Assembly: GCA_052148775.1 (NCBI GenBank)
Contig: JBKQHM010000677.1
Span: 1-7,518 of the forward strand
DNA length: 7,518 nucleotides
Source of the DNA: CAVZRC01 sp052148775
Lineage (GTDB): Bacteria; Planctomycetota; Planctomycetia; Isosphaerales; Isosphaeraceae
Direction: 5' to 3'
This document shows positions 1 through 7,094 of this stretch, piece after piece. The number at the start of each line of letters is the position of its first letter. The first letter of the stretch is position 1. Position numbers and translations under genes: made by a program. The notes beneath the pieces were generated by a model. The model saw only the letters and a program-made list of their open reading frames with translations. It had not been told where the DNA came from and made no database searches.

Positions 1-73
1 CAATGCCGTCCTTCCATCCACAACGATAGCGCAACAGATTTCCCCGATTCTGCAAGCCCAATCCGAGCTCAAA

Positions 74-1897
74 ATGGGCAATTTTCATCAGCCCAGGGCT
101 AGCCTGGTCGCCGTGGGCGTCCTGGGCGCCTTGGCGTGGTTGCTCGGTCCTTCATGGTTGGGGATCGTCCTGGGGCAGGTACCGGATGACCTCCGCCCCC
201 AAGCCGCCTCGATCTACTTGGATGGGCTGCTGGTCGCGTATTCACTCGCCATGGTCGCGTCGATCGGCGTGATCGGGGCCGTGATTCTCCTGCGGTTGAC
301 GGCGAGGACGGAGACGCCGGCTCGTCGGCGAAGGCAGGCGCGCTGGCTGGCGATCGGGGTGACGATCCTCGTCAGTCTCTTGCTCCTCGATGCCGGCGCC
401 TCGGCCTGGAGCCATTGGTTGCATCGCCATCCCCGGCTTCCGGATGCCGGCAGTCCGTCCAACCAGGACGAGTCGAAGTTCGCGGGACGATCGTTCGATG
501 GCGTGATACCGGATCTGCCGAGCCGGTTCTCGACGGCCGCGGCGGGGCCCGGTTCCTCCGCCTTGCGGATCCTCGTCGTCGGCGAGTCCAGCGCGCGGGG
601 TGAGCCCTACCATCCCTGGCTGTCCGTGGGGCAGCTCGTTGCCTGGAAACTGGAGTCGGTCCTGCGGGGTCGGTCGATCGGCCTGGAGACCTGGGCCACC
701 GGGGGGGCCAACCTGGCCCAGATGCACCATCGGCTGGCTGGCTTGACGAATCGCCCCGACATCATGATTCTCTATGTCGGTCACAATGAATTCCAGTCCC
801 GGTATGCCTGGATGCGGGACCCGGGATTCTATTATCGCGACGAACGGCCCGCCCTGTATTCGCCCGAGTCGATGACGTCGATGCTGCTCTACTCGCCCCT
901 GTGCCGGTTGGTACTGGAGACCCGCGAACAGCAGCGCGTTAGCCAGCGACCGCCGGGCCGAGTGACGCGAGAGCTGGTCGATCGACCCCTATGCACGGTC
1001 GCAGAGTTCGACGAGCTCGTCGCCGATTTCCGCATCCGGCTCGACGCAATCGCCGGGTACTGCGAGTCGATCGGTACGTTGCCGGTCTTCATCATCCCGG
1101 GGTCGAACGACGGCGGCTTCGACCCGAGCCGCTCAGTCCTGGCCCCCGAGACTCCGCGTGCCGAGCGGGTCGCCTTCGCCCGGTCGGTCGCGAGGGCGCG
1201 CGTCCTGGAGAAGAGGGATCCGGCCGAGGCGATACGGATGGATCGCGAGCTGGTGGCCAGCCATCCCGAATTCGCCGAGACCCACTACCGGCTCGCCCGG
1301 CTCCTCGAGCACACCGGCGACTGGGAGGACGCCCGCCGGCATTTCTTAGAGGCCCGCGAGCGAGACAGCATGCCGCTGCGCTGCCCGGAGGCATTCCGAC
1401 AAGCGTACCGGGACGTGGCCGCACGGCATCCGGGCGTCCTGCTGGTCGATGGCCCCCGCGTACTCGAGGCAGTCAGCCCGCACGGGATCCTCGATGACGG
1501 TCTGTTCCACGACGCCCAACATCCGAACATTCGCGGTTATGTGGCGCTCGCCCAGGATCTCCTCGACCAGCTCCGCCGTCGCCGGGCCTTCGGCTGGCCG
1601 GGAGACGTGGAGGCACCGCTTCTCGACGCCGAAGTCTGCGCCCGCCACTTCGGGCTCGACGCTTCTCGCTGGGCGACGATCTGTCGTCGCGAATTCGCGT
1701 TCTACCAGGTCACTGCCTATATCCGGTACGACCCGAAGTTCCGGAATGAGCGGGCGGCCGCTTATCGGCGCGCCGCCGCGGCCATCGAGGCCGGACGTCC
1801 GCCCGTCGATGCGGGGATTCCCAGCGGCGTGTTGCCCCCGAGGCCGGCGAAGACGCCACGCGTGATCCCGCCGCCATCGGCCGAAACCCCGTCGTGA
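74..1897 (+). CDS. Membrane-anchored SGNH/GDSL hydrolase-like protein with TPR-like insert
   Basis: The 607-residue product starts with three hydrophobic segments (about residues 9-32, 49-75 and 90-112), so it is probably anchored in the membrane with its catalytic domain outside or in the periplasm. The SGNH fold follows: block I GESSARG with nucleophile Ser172, a block II-like Gly-Gly-Ala-Asn at 210-213, block III GHNE at 236-239, and block V DAQHPN giving Asp480 and His483. All residues expected of an active SGNH esterase or acyltransferase are present. Between blocks III and V lies a helical stretch (about 360-450) with one clear TPR-like repeat near 398-431, a possible protein-docking insert. 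The C-terminal tail (about 575-607) is rich in Pro and Ala. ATG at 74 is the first in-frame ATG; the frame is open to the left edge, but that stretch is AT-richer and contains a rare ATA codon, so I read it as non-coding. The Shine-Dalgarno is weak (GAG about 6 nt upstream). It converges on the minus-strand operon. The substrate is unknown. Confidence 0.86.
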   Translation: MGNFHQPRASLVAVGVLGALAWLLGPSWLGIVLGQVPDDLRPQAASIYLDGLLVAYSLAMVASIGVIGAVILLRLTARTETPARRRRQARWLAIGVTILVSLLLLDAGASAWSHWLHRHPRLPDAGSPSNQDESKFAGRSFDGVIPDLPSRFSTAAAGPGSSALRILVVGESSARGEPYHPWLSVGQLVAWKLESVLRGRSIGLETWATGGANLAQMHHRLAGLTNRPDIMILYVGHNEFQSRYAWMRDPGFYYRDERPALYSPESMTSMLLYSPLCRLVLETREQQRVSQRPPGRVTRELVDRPLCTVAEFDELVADFRIRLDAIAGYCESIGTLPVFIIPGSNDGGFDPSRSVLAPETPRAERVAFARSVARARVLEKRDPAEAIRMDRELVASHPEFAETHYRLARLLEHTGDWEDARRHFLEARERDSMPLRCPEAFRQAYRDVAARHPGVLLVDGPRVLEAVSPHGILDDGLFHDAQHPNIRGYVALAQDLLDQLRRRRAFGWPGDVEAPLLDAEVCARHFGLDASRWATICRREFAFYQVTAYIRYDPKFRNERAAAYRRAAAAIEAGRPPVDAGIPSGVLPPRPAKTPRVIPPPSAETPS

Positions 1898-1946
1898 CGA
1901 GATTGATGGAAAGGGCGGAAGGACAGGGAGGTGATGAGACGCTGGG

Positions 1947-2933
1947 TTACGACCGGGAAGAGATGACCTTGCGACGGCGGGCTCGGGCCGAGTGGGTTTC
2001 CTGCTTCGAGGATGGCCTCGGCGCGTAGCACGGCCAGATCAGGTGGGCCACGGCGTCGGCCGGCGAGTTGGCGATCCGGCTCTCGAGTTGCTTGAGGTAG
2101 TCGAAGACGGCGGCCTGCTCTTCGCCGGGCCGCAGCCAGCCCATCGGCTCGAATTCGAGCGCGAAGCGGCCGCCCGGTGCGTGGGTGCAGAAGACCAGGA
2201 AGACCGGGGCATGGGTCAGCACCGCCAGTTCGGTCCAGATCGCGAGGAGGCGATGGGGCCGGCCCAGCAGTCGGCCAGGACAGGTATTGGGGCCGGTCCA
2301 GGGGATGTCGCCGTTCAGGTAGATCGCCATCCCGTCGCGGAGCGCGGAGCGGGCTCGGAGTACGCGTTCCACGGCGACCGTCGGCGACAGGTCGCGGCGC
2401 AGGAACAACTCGGCCTGTGGGTGCGGCCCGCCCTGGTCGAACCGGCGATCCAGCTCACGCGAGACGTGTCGCGGCCGTTGCACGAGCAGCCGGAGCGGGA
2501 CGCCCCGGCGATAGAGCCAGTGTACGCCGGCGATGTGGGCTCCCAGGTGGCTGCCGACCAGGATCGCGCCCCGGCCCCCGGCCATCGCCGCTTGAAGCCG
2601 CTCGTAGCCGCGCACGTCGAATCGGGCCAGGATCGCCTCATCCGATTGTTGGTCCAGGGGGTAGTCGCGCGCCAGGAACCGCGCGGTGTTGGACACCAGC
2701 GCCGGCCAGGTCGTACTCATCGGCCAGTCGGCGTCGAGAGCCGACCCGGCATCGCGCAGCGCCGCGCGGAGCTGCGCTCGTCGTCTCGGAAGGATCGCCA
2801 GCACGATGCGGCCCAGCAGGCCCAGGATACGGTCGCCGCGCGCCGGCCCGAGCCACCGCAGCACGGGGAGGATCCGGTCGTAGAAGACGAACTTCCAGCT
2901 GAGGACTTTCCGCAGCCGTCGTCTTATGAACAT
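1947..2933 (-). CDS. LpxL/HtrB-family (LABLAT) lipid acyltransferase-like protein with altered HX4(D/E) motif
   Basis: The 328-residue protein has the general pattern of bacterial lipid A late acyltransferases (LpxL/HtrB type): a basic, partly hydrophobic N-terminus (1-55), the segment AILVGSHLGAHIAG (123-136) where the family has its catalytic HX4(D/E), then GMAIYLNGDIPWTG (201-214) and a downstream A-X-LTHAPVFLVF strand (237-248), all in the usual order. At about 330 residues it is close to the family's usual length (about 300). The odd point is the motif: His129 is present but the residue five positions later, normally Asp or Glu, is Ile134. In the family the acid supports the His that deprotonates the acceptor hydroxyl; its loss suggests an inactive protein, a register shift (His133 or His138) or a different donor. 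Known relatives include AlmG of Vibrio cholerae, which moves glycine rather than a fatty acyl group to lipid A. The start at ATG 2933 follows a strong GAGGGGGAA and overlaps the adenylation gene by 10 nt. It is the last gene of the operon. Confidence 0.8.
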   Translation of the reverse strand: MFIRRRLRKVLSWKFVFYDRILPVLRWLGPARGDRILGLLGRIVLAILPRRRAQLRAALRDAGSALDADWPMSTTWPALVSNTARFLARDYPLDQQSDEAILARFDVRGYERLQAAMAGGRGAILVGSHLGAHIAGVHWLYRRGVPLRLLVQRPRHVSRELDRRFDQGGPHPQAELFLRRDLSPTVAVERVLRARSALRDGMAIYLNGDIPWTGPNTCPGRLLGRPHRLLAIWTELAVLTHAPVFLVFCTHAPGGRFALEFEPMGWLRPGEEQAAVFDYLKQLESRIANSPADAVAHLIWPCYAPRPSSKQETHSARARRRKVISSRS

Positions 2934-4519
2934 GCTTCCCCCTCGGCGGTCAGGGATTTCAGGCGTTGGTAGTCGACCTTGTCGGTCGAGGTCACGGGTA
3001 GGCCATCGACGAACGTGATCGTGTCGGGGACCATGTAGTGGGGCAAATACGTCGTGCAATGCCGCTTCATGGCGATGATCGACTTCTTCTGGCCGGGCTT
3101 CAATGCGACGAAGGCCGCGATCGAGACGCCGGCTTCGTCCGATCGGGCCACGACCCCGGCGCGATCCACACCCTCGTGGCGGTAGAACGTCGACTCGATC
3201 TCGCCCAGCTCGATCCGGTAGCCGCGCCGCTTGACCATCCTGTCGCGCCGGCCGTGGAACTCGAAGCAGCCGGTGCCGTCGTCCCTGACCAGGTCGCCCG
3301 TGCGATACCAACGCGTGCCGTTGGTATCGCGGAGGAACGCCGCGTCGGTCAGATCGGGCCGGCCGAAGTACCCGCGCATCACGCCGGGACCGGCGATGAC
3401 GAGTTCGCCGACGGTCCCACGGGGCGCGTCCTGGTCCTCGGCATTAACAACGCGAGCACGGAGCGGGTGGCAGACCCGGCCGATCGGGAAGGGGCTATCG
3501 CGGTCGGGCGGGATTGTACCTGGGATCGGATACGCCGTGCAGACATTCGTCTCGGTAGGGCCGTAGAGATTCCACATCCGCGCGGCGGGCCAGCATGTCC
3601 GCAGCCGGCGGAGCGAGCCGATCGGGAAGACCTCGCCGGCGAAGAGGACCAGGCGCGGGGCGGGGAAACCCGGACGGTCCGCGCCCCCGTGCTCGGTCAG
3701 AAGCGAGAGGATCGAAGGCGCCGAGTACCAGACGCTGATCCGTCGCTCGGCCAGGAAATCGCCGAGCCTCGCGGGCTCTTTTCCCAGCCCCTCACCGATC
3801 AGGACCAACGTCGACGCATTACGGCACGATGCGAAGAGGTCGAACACGGACAGGTCGAAGTGCAACGGCGCATGAGAGGCGAATCGGTCGTCGTCGGACC
3901 AGGGTCCAAGGGTGTCCCGGCACCAATCCAGGAAGGTCAGCGCGTTGGCGTGCGAGAGCATGACGCCCTTGGGCTGTCCGGTGGACCCCGAGGTGAAAAG
4001 GATGAACGCCAGGTCATCCTCGGCAAGCGGAGGGGGCAGGGGGGAAGGCGCGTCGTCGGCCAGGACTTCGGCCCAGCGCGCATCCCCGAGGGCGATCGGG
4101 TCCGAGGGCGTGGTCGCCGCGCCGGTGATGATCAGCCGGGGCAGGGGACCTGCCGTCGGCCAGGCCACTCGGAGGGCCGGCGCCAGGCCGGAGTCGACGA
4201 CCACCACCTTGACGCCCGCCGTGGCCAGGATGCCGGCGGCTCGCGTGGCGGGACCGGTCGGGTCGACGGGGACGTAGGCCGCACCGGCGCGGAGGATGCC
4301 GTGGACGGCGGTCACGGCCTCGAGGCCCTTGGGCAACCAGAGCCCCACCCGGTCTCCGCGTCCGGCGCCCCATCGCGATAGCCGGGTTGCCACGCGGTCC
4401 GCATCCCGGAGTAATTCGGCATAACCGAGGCAACCGCCCCGCTCGTCTTCCACGGCCGGATAGCCGGGACGCCGGGCGGCGGCCTCATCGAGAAGTCGGA
4501 TTAAATGGCGTCCTTCCAT
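2924..4519 (-). CDS. Standalone amino-acid-type adenylation enzyme (DltA/AlmE-like, AMP-binding family)
   Basis: This 531-residue ANL-superfamily enzyme should activate a carboxylate with ATP to an acyl-AMP and load it on a carrier-protein thiol. Core motifs are complete and in order: P-loop TSGSTGQPKG (176-185), FDLSVFD (221-227), NLYGPTETNV (317-326), YRTGDLV (405-411), GRRDRMVKRRGYRIELGEIE (423-442) and the A10 lysine Lys514 in TSTDKVDYQ. The Asp222 of FDLS aligns with PheA Asp235, which contacts the substrate amino group, so an amino acid is more likely than a fatty acid; FDLSV also occurs in DltA as I recall it. No condensation, carrier or thioesterase domain is fused, and length matches DltA-type enzymes. 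The ATG at 4519 is 20 nt past the preceding stop and has only a weak upstream GGG; a GTG at 4543-4541, in frame, overlaps that stop as GTGA and would add 8 residues. Coenzyme A ligase activity for another acid remains possible. Confidence 0.9.
   Translation of the reverse strand: MEGRHLIRLLDEAAARRPGYPAVEDERGGCLGYAELLRDADRVATRLSRWGAGRGDRVGLWLPKGLEAVTAVHGILRAGAAYVPVDPTGPATRAAGILATAGVKVVVVDSGLAPALRVAWPTAGPLPRLIITGAATTPSDPIALGDARWAEVLADDAPSPLPPPLAEDDLAFILFTSGSTGQPKGVMLSHANALTFLDWCRDTLGPWSDDDRFASHAPLHFDLSVFDLFASCRNASTLVLIGEGLGKEPARLGDFLAERRISVWYSAPSILSLLTEHGGADRPGFPAPRLVLFAGEVFPIGSLRRLRTCWPAARMWNLYGPTETNVCTAYPIPGTIPPDRDSPFPIGRVCHPLRARVVNAEDQDAPRGTVGELVIAGPGVMRGYFGRPDLTDAAFLRDTNGTRWYRTGDLVRDDGTGCFEFHGRRDRMVKRRGYRIELGEIESTFYRHEGVDRAGVVARSDEAGVSIAAFVALKPGQKKSIIAMKRHCTTYLPHYMVPDTITFVDGLPVTSTDKVDYQRLKSLTAEGEACS
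2936..2944 (-). promoter_or_regulatory. Strong Shine-Dalgarno for the LABLAT-like gene
   Basis: GAGGGGGAA stands 2 nt before ATG 2933, with its core GAGG about 7 nt away, and lies inside the end of the adenylation gene. It decides the start at 2933 over the long upstream open frame, which is a shadow of the adenylation gene. It is the most purine-rich ribosome site in the operon. Confidence 0.65.
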
Positions 4520-4539
4520 GGGCGTCGACCCTGTCGTGA

Positions 4540-5895
4540 TCACTTGCGGGATACCGGGAAGGCCGGGACCTTCCCACTCATGTCGTCGCGCCGGCCGGCT
4601 TCTCCGTCGGGGACGAAGCCCTTCGGGCGGGTCGGGATCGGCGTTCTCGACGAGTCGGTCGAGCCCGACGGCAACGGGATGCGCTTGCCGGGACTGTCGT
4701 TCGGGAAGATCCGGTGATATAAGGGTGCGTCTGCGGTTACCGCCTCGGCCAGCGCCAGGAAGAGCCGATGATGTCCCATCGCGTTGGGATGATCGTCCCA
4801 GGAGGCGATCTCCAGCACCGCCGGGTTGAAGGGGTCGAAGGTATCCGAAAGGTCGAAGACGGTCACGCCGTGGTGATTGGCCAGGGCCTTCAACCGCGCC
4901 ACCGGCTCGGCCCGGACGCCGGGCGAGTCCGCCGATCCGACCCGGGGGATGATTACCATGGCCAGCGGCACGCCTTCCGAGCGGCACTCGGCCGCGATCC
5001 GGCCCAGCGTCCGGTCGTAGAGCTCCCAGTAGAATGGCTCTAGCTTACCCTTGAGCCAATCCTTGTGGATCAACTGCCCCTCTGAGTCGACCCGGGTGTC
5101 CTTGGCCGCGACCTTCGCATCGGCGACGATCTGCTTGACGAATTCGTACCGCAAGTCGACCCCCTTGCGGAGCATGTCGCAGAGGTGGATCTCCGTCAGG
5201 CGGATGTCGAGGGTCGTGGCCGAATAGATCACCAGGTCGGGCCGGAACGCGAGCACCTTTCGGCGAAGTGTGTCGAGCCGCTGGAGTGGGCTGTAGGCCA
5301 TGACGGCGAAATTGAGCACCTCATACCGACGCGGCCGGTCCGATCCGCGCTCGGACGCGCGGGCGTCCAGCCAATCCTGCAGACGGTTGGCATAGGTCTC
5401 CTGGTACTTCACGCCCCAACCCATGTCCATCGACGCGCCCAGCACGGCGATGCGGAAGGTCTCCTCGGGCTTCTCGAGCGTGACCGGATCGTCGTGCATG
5501 CCGAACTCATTGGTGACGAAAGGCTGGCCGAAGAGTGTGCGGCGGACCCCGGGTTTGAGTTCGAACTGGAGGAAGTCGTCCTCGAGGTAGCGGATGACGT
5601 TGGCCTCCTTGAAGCCGACACGCCCGTCGGACTTGCCGGACAGCCGGAGCGGCAGTTCGGAGCTCACGCCGCCCGCCGGCTCCGGACTCCTCGGGCCGCC
5701 GACGATTGACTCGTAGTAGCCCAGCACGTGTGCCTCGCGCTCGGCGGCCCTGGGGCCGGCCGATCGGGCGCTGTCGAGCACGGCATGGATTCGGTCCCAA
5801 TCCGCCGGCCAGGAAACCAGTCCGACGACCAGGAGCACCAGGGGGTGGAGCAGGGCGGCACGAACCGCCGCCGAGCAGGCGGTCTGGTGGATCAT
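4540..5895 (-). CDS. SGNH-like periplasmic/membrane-anchored protein, second of a tandem pair (GAS variant)
   Basis: The 451-residue product begins with a hydrophobic segment (about 10-29) that acts as a signal anchor or signal peptide, so the rest is likely periplasmic. The SGNH core runs from about 147 to 390: block I reads GASMDMGWGV (153-162) with Ser155, the strand PDLVIYSATT (219-228) stands where block III should be but lacks its Asn, and block V is WDDHPNAMGH (366-375) with Asp367/Asp368 and His369. A Ser-His-Asp triad is thus available, although the family Asp before the Ser is Ala154. After the fold comes a polar tail (about 400-451) rich in Ser, Pro and Arg. It is paralogous to the upstream gene (shared TN-X-X-GM, FRIA-X-X-G-X-S, MGWGV/AGWGV and IPRVG). 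The start at 5895 overlaps the previous stop as ATGA. DltD, AlgJ/AlgX and similar MBOAT partners are the closest functional analogues; the substrate is unknown. Confidence 0.84.
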   Translation of the reverse strand: MIHQTACSAAVRAALLHPLVLLVVGLVSWPADWDRIHAVLDSARSAGPRAAEREAHVLGYYESIVGGPRSPEPAGGVSSELPLRLSGKSDGRVGFKEANVIRYLEDDFLQFELKPGVRRTLFGQPFVTNEFGMHDDPVTLEKPEETFRIAVLGASMDMGWGVKYQETYANRLQDWLDARASERGSDRPRRYEVLNFAVMAYSPLQRLDTLRRKVLAFRPDLVIYSATTLDIRLTEIHLCDMLRKGVDLRYEFVKQIVADAKVAAKDTRVDSEGQLIHKDWLKGKLEPFYWELYDRTLGRIAAECRSEGVPLAMVIIPRVGSADSPGVRAEPVARLKALANHHGVTVFDLSDTFDPFNPAVLEIASWDDHPNAMGHHRLFLALAEAVTADAPLYHRIFPNDSPGKRIPLPSGSTDSSRTPIPTRPKGFVPDGEAGRRDDMSGKVPAFPVSRK

Positions 5896-7094
5896 AGCGG
5901 CGCGACTCCTCGGGGACTCCATTGGAGGACGTGTCCGGCCGCCCCGTCCGGGGGGGCTGTCGGGGCGAGGCCGCGGAGCCGGCGCAGCTCGGGCAGCGCG
6001 CTCAAGGCGGAGTCGAGACTCCGGGCCAGCCGGGCATGTCCCTCGGGGTTGGGATGGAAGTCGTTGGGTTCGACGGCCAGCCGGCCGGGCTGGAGGCCGT
6101 CGTAGGCCTCGGTCACGTCGACGATGTGATCGAACGCCGCGGCACGCGCCGATTCCAGGAGCGCCCGACGAGCGGACGGGTCGCTGGACCGGCCGACCCG
6201 GGGGATCAGCACCCAGACGATCGGAACGCCACGGGTCCGGCAGTCTTTCGCCATGGTTCGATAGACCCCCGCGAGGATCTCGCGATGATGGGGCTGGAGT
6301 GCCCTCTTGTACCGCTCCGGATCCCAGTGGGGTGCGACCCCGGCCGAGGCCAGTACGTCCCGATAGATGGGCGAATCGAAGCCCTGGCCGCGGGACAGGA
6401 CGTAACGGAGCCTCCGTTCGTCCCAGCCGGCATCCGCTTCGGTCGACTCGCAGATCACCAGGTCGGGGCGCATCGGCCAGCCCAGCTGGCCGAAGTGGTA
6501 CCATCGCTGGCCGGGCGAATGGCCCGGCACGGCGCAGTTGATGATCTCGATCGCGGGTCCGCCCGAGCGCCGCGAACGCTCATCCCAATCCCGCTCGAGG
6601 ATCGATTCGAATCGCTGCTCGACGTTGACCCCCCATCCGGCCCCGATCGAGTCGCCCACCAGCGCGATCCGGAAAGTGCCGGGGGCCTTCTCGATCGAAT
6701 AGGATCGGTCGCGCATCCCCTGCGCGTTGGTACGCCACTCGATGCCCCCCTTGACGACCAGATCCGACGGCTTCAGGACGACCTCGCGCAGGTCGTCGAC
6801 CCGCATGACCAGCGGGGCCGAGTCGACCGGCGCCGAGAAGGTGTTGCCGGCGCGGCGCTGACCGCGAAGGGCCGGGAGGTCGCCGAGGTCGTCGAGGCGG
6901 CGGCCGTCGTCGACCAGTTGCTGATAGTAGCCCCGTTCGATCCGCGAGGCGTCCGACTGATTGAACAGCCCGCTGGAGAGACTGGAGCGCAGCCGGGCCG
7001 GCGTGCCCCCCGCGAACCGGTCCGGGATCAGCCCGCACGCCAGGATCGCGAGGGTTCCGAGCAACTGCCGGCTCATCATCCCGTCATGATCCAT
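5892..7094 (-). CDS. SGNH-like exported protein, first of a tandem pair
   Basis: The 400-residue product has an N-terminal signal sequence (hydrophobic about 10-23, possible cleavage near residue 29-33), so it acts in the periplasm or at the outer face. The SGNH domain contains block I LVGDSIGAGWGV (145-156) with Ser149, a strand PDLVICESTEAD (210-221) in the block III position without the usual Asn, the shared strand VPIVWVLIPRVG (290-301) and block V NDFHPNPEGH (344-353) with Asp345 and His347. It probably serves as an O-acyl transfer or docking partner of the MBOAT protein encoded immediately upstream, as DltD does for DltB and AlgJ/AlgX for AlgI; that role is inferred from gene order. The start at 7094 is preferred because GAGGA stands 4 nt upstream and the signal peptide follows directly; the coding region overlaps the MBOAT gene by 11 nt. 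An in-frame upstream ATG at 7199 would bury the start deep in the MBOAT gene and is unlikely. Confidence 0.86.
   Translation of the reverse strand: MDHDGMMSRQLLGTLAILACGLIPDRFAGGTPARLRSSLSSGLFNQSDASRIERGYYQQLVDDGRRLDDLGDLPALRGQRRAGNTFSAPVDSAPLVMRVDDLREVVLKPSDLVVKGGIEWRTNAQGMRDRSYSIEKAPGTFRIALVGDSIGAGWGVNVEQRFESILERDWDERSRRSGGPAIEIINCAVPGHSPGQRWYHFGQLGWPMRPDLVICESTEADAGWDERRLRYVLSRGQGFDSPIYRDVLASAGVAPHWDPERYKRALQPHHREILAGVYRTMAKDCRTRGVPIVWVLIPRVGRSSDPSARRALLESARAAAFDHIVDVTEAYDGLQPGRLAVEPNDFHPNPEGHARLARSLDSALSALPELRRLRGLAPTAPPDGAAGHVLQWSPRGVAPL
5906..5911 (-). promoter_or_regulatory. Shine-Dalgarno for the second SGNH gene
   Basis: GAGGAG lies 10 nt upstream of ATG 5895, within the last codons of the first SGNH gene. 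The spacing is slightly long, but the ATGA stop/start overlap would also allow re-initiation by ribosomes finishing the upstream gene. Confidence 0.55.

Noticed and set aside
2..73. Possible 5' extension of the plus-strand SGNH gene
   Set aside because: The frame is open to the edge but has no ATG or GTG, a less GC-biased base use and a rare ATA codon; the membrane segment begins right after ATG 74.
1992..2972. Plus-strand open frame of 326 codons opposite the LABLAT-like gene
   Set aside because: No recognisable domain, and it spans the overlap of two minus-strand genes; treated as a shadow.
2934..3311. 126-codon upstream extension of the LABLAT-like gene
   Set aside because: It lies wholly within the adenylation gene in another frame, is Arg/Gly-rich, and a strong ribosome site marks 2933 as the start.
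3038..4381. Plus-strand open frame of 447 codons opposite the adenylation gene
   Set aside because: The opposite strand carries a complete, ordered set of adenylation motifs; the plus-strand product is low-complexity and Arg/Gly/Asp-rich without a recognisable fold.
4520..4987. 156-codon upstream extension of the adenylation gene
   Set aside because: It overlaps the SGNH domain end of the preceding gene, including its block V; only the 8-codon GTG extension is plausible.
5896..6504. 203-codon upstream extension of the second SGNH gene
   Set aside because: It is an out-of-frame reading of the first SGNH gene; the ATGA overlap and the signal anchor fix the start at 5895.
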